From Nitrososphaerota archaeon (GTDB lineage: Archaea > Thermoproteota > Nitrososphaeria > Nitrososphaerales > Gagatemarchaeaceae): a stretch of DNA of 5,539 bases. The notes below the pieces were generated by a model. That model saw only the letters and a program-made list of their open reading frames with translations, had not been told where the DNA came from and made no database searches. Shown here one piece after another: positions 5,284 through 5,539 of the stretch; position 1 is the stretch's first letter; every line of letters starts with the position of its first letter. A program made the translations under genes and the position numbers. Location: positions 2,276-7,814 of the forward strand of contig VBPQ01000198.1 of NCBI GenBank assembly GCA_005877185.1, in the 5' to 3' direction.

Positions 5284-5539
5284 TTGGGAAAGAGAAAGGT
5301 GCTCAGCGAGTCGAATCTCAAGGAGCTCGTCCTCCCGCAGGAGGGGGAGCTACTGGGAAGGGTAATCAAGATCGAGGGTAGCGACCACGTCATCGTGAAG
5401 TGCGTCGACGGGAAGGTGCGCCTCGGCAGAATTAGAGGGAAGATGAAGCGACGCGTCTGGATCAGGGAGAATGACTTGGTGCTCGTCGCGCCTTGGGACT
5501 TTGACGACGGCAAGGCCGACATCCTCTGGCGTTACATAA
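5284..5539 (+). CDS. Archaeal translation initiation factor 1A (aIF1A), partial at right edge
   Basis: The factor binds the A site of the small ribosomal subunit and helps place initiator tRNA. The frame codes for 85 residues up to the window edge without a stop. It opens with the family's GKRKVL, followed by an OB-fold core: LPQEGELLGRVIKIEG (17-32), VKCVDGKVRLGRIRGKMKRRVWI (38-60), and NDLVLVAPWDFDDGKADILWRY (63-84). RIRGK-x-KRRVWI and VLVAPWDF are hallmark aIF1A segments. Start choice: in this frame an upstream TGA lies at 5242-5244 and the only start codon after it is TTG at 5284, which begins the protein exactly at the usual GKRK. A GGAGGG (5268-5273) ten bases before supports it. G+C-rich codon use matches the backbone rather than the glycosylase operon. 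Identity is secure; only the C-terminal tail is missing. Confidence 0.95.
   Translation, partial: MGKRKVLSESNLKELVLPQEGELLGRVIKIEGSDHVIVKCVDGKVRLGRIRGKMKRRVWIRENDLVLVAPWDFDDGKADILWRYI

Noticed and set aside
4953..5522. Minus-strand 189-codon frame
   Set aside because: It is antisense to aIF1A and out of frame with the glycosylase relic; it is serine/arginine-rich with no recognisable motif.
1..5539. CRISPR array, transposase, IS ends or integrase
   Set aside because: No regularly spaced repeats, terminal inverted repeats or recombinase motifs were seen on either strand.

Overview
The window is archaeal. It holds a translation initiation factor aIF1A gene, a split archaeal-type tRNA gene whose introns can be folded into bulge-helix-bulge-like forms, TATA-box promoters at near-leaderless distances, and a class II ribonucleotide reductase with an archaeal-style ATP-cone companion. 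The moderately high G+C backbone and the combination of wHTH, ATP-cone and NrdD-like domains fit the TACK archaea, perhaps Nitrososphaerota (Thaumarchaeota) or a relative. The phylum is an inference.

Left part, all on the minus strand (1-3200). The 5' part of a class II ribonucleotide reductase gene (nrdJ) starts at 878 and runs off the left edge. After 117 codons it is interrupted, at a conserved Asn-Cys, by an intein that carries a LAGLIDADG endonuclease motif. A 180-base intergenic region with a good TATA box and several short repeats separates it from a 707-residue protein. That protein has a winged helix, an ATP-cone, a long region resembling anaerobic reductase NrdD, and a terminal zinc ribbon. 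It appears to have lost the reductase cysteines and the glycyl-radical loop, so the best reading is a nucleotide-sensing regulator of the neighbouring reductase rather than an enzyme.

Middle (3255-3404). A minus-strand tRNA-Pro(TGG) gene encodes its own CCA and is interrupted twice: a 29-base intron in the D-loop and a 12-base intron at the canonical 37/38 site.

Right part (3488-4930), plus strand. A two-gene operon has lower G+C than its surroundings. It encodes a LAGLIDADG-type protein fused to a C-terminal winged helix and, overlapping by one base (TGATG), an intact 3-methyladenine DNA glycosylase of the AAG/MPG family. Tail to tail with that gene lies the decayed 5' third of a second AAG gene on the minus strand (4927-5145), G+C-rich like the backbone and carrying two in-frame stops. 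The simplest story is that the low-G+C pair was acquired, truncated the native glycosylase gene and replaced its function. At the far right, after a strong TATA box, the aIF1A gene begins with TTG at 5284 and runs off the edge.
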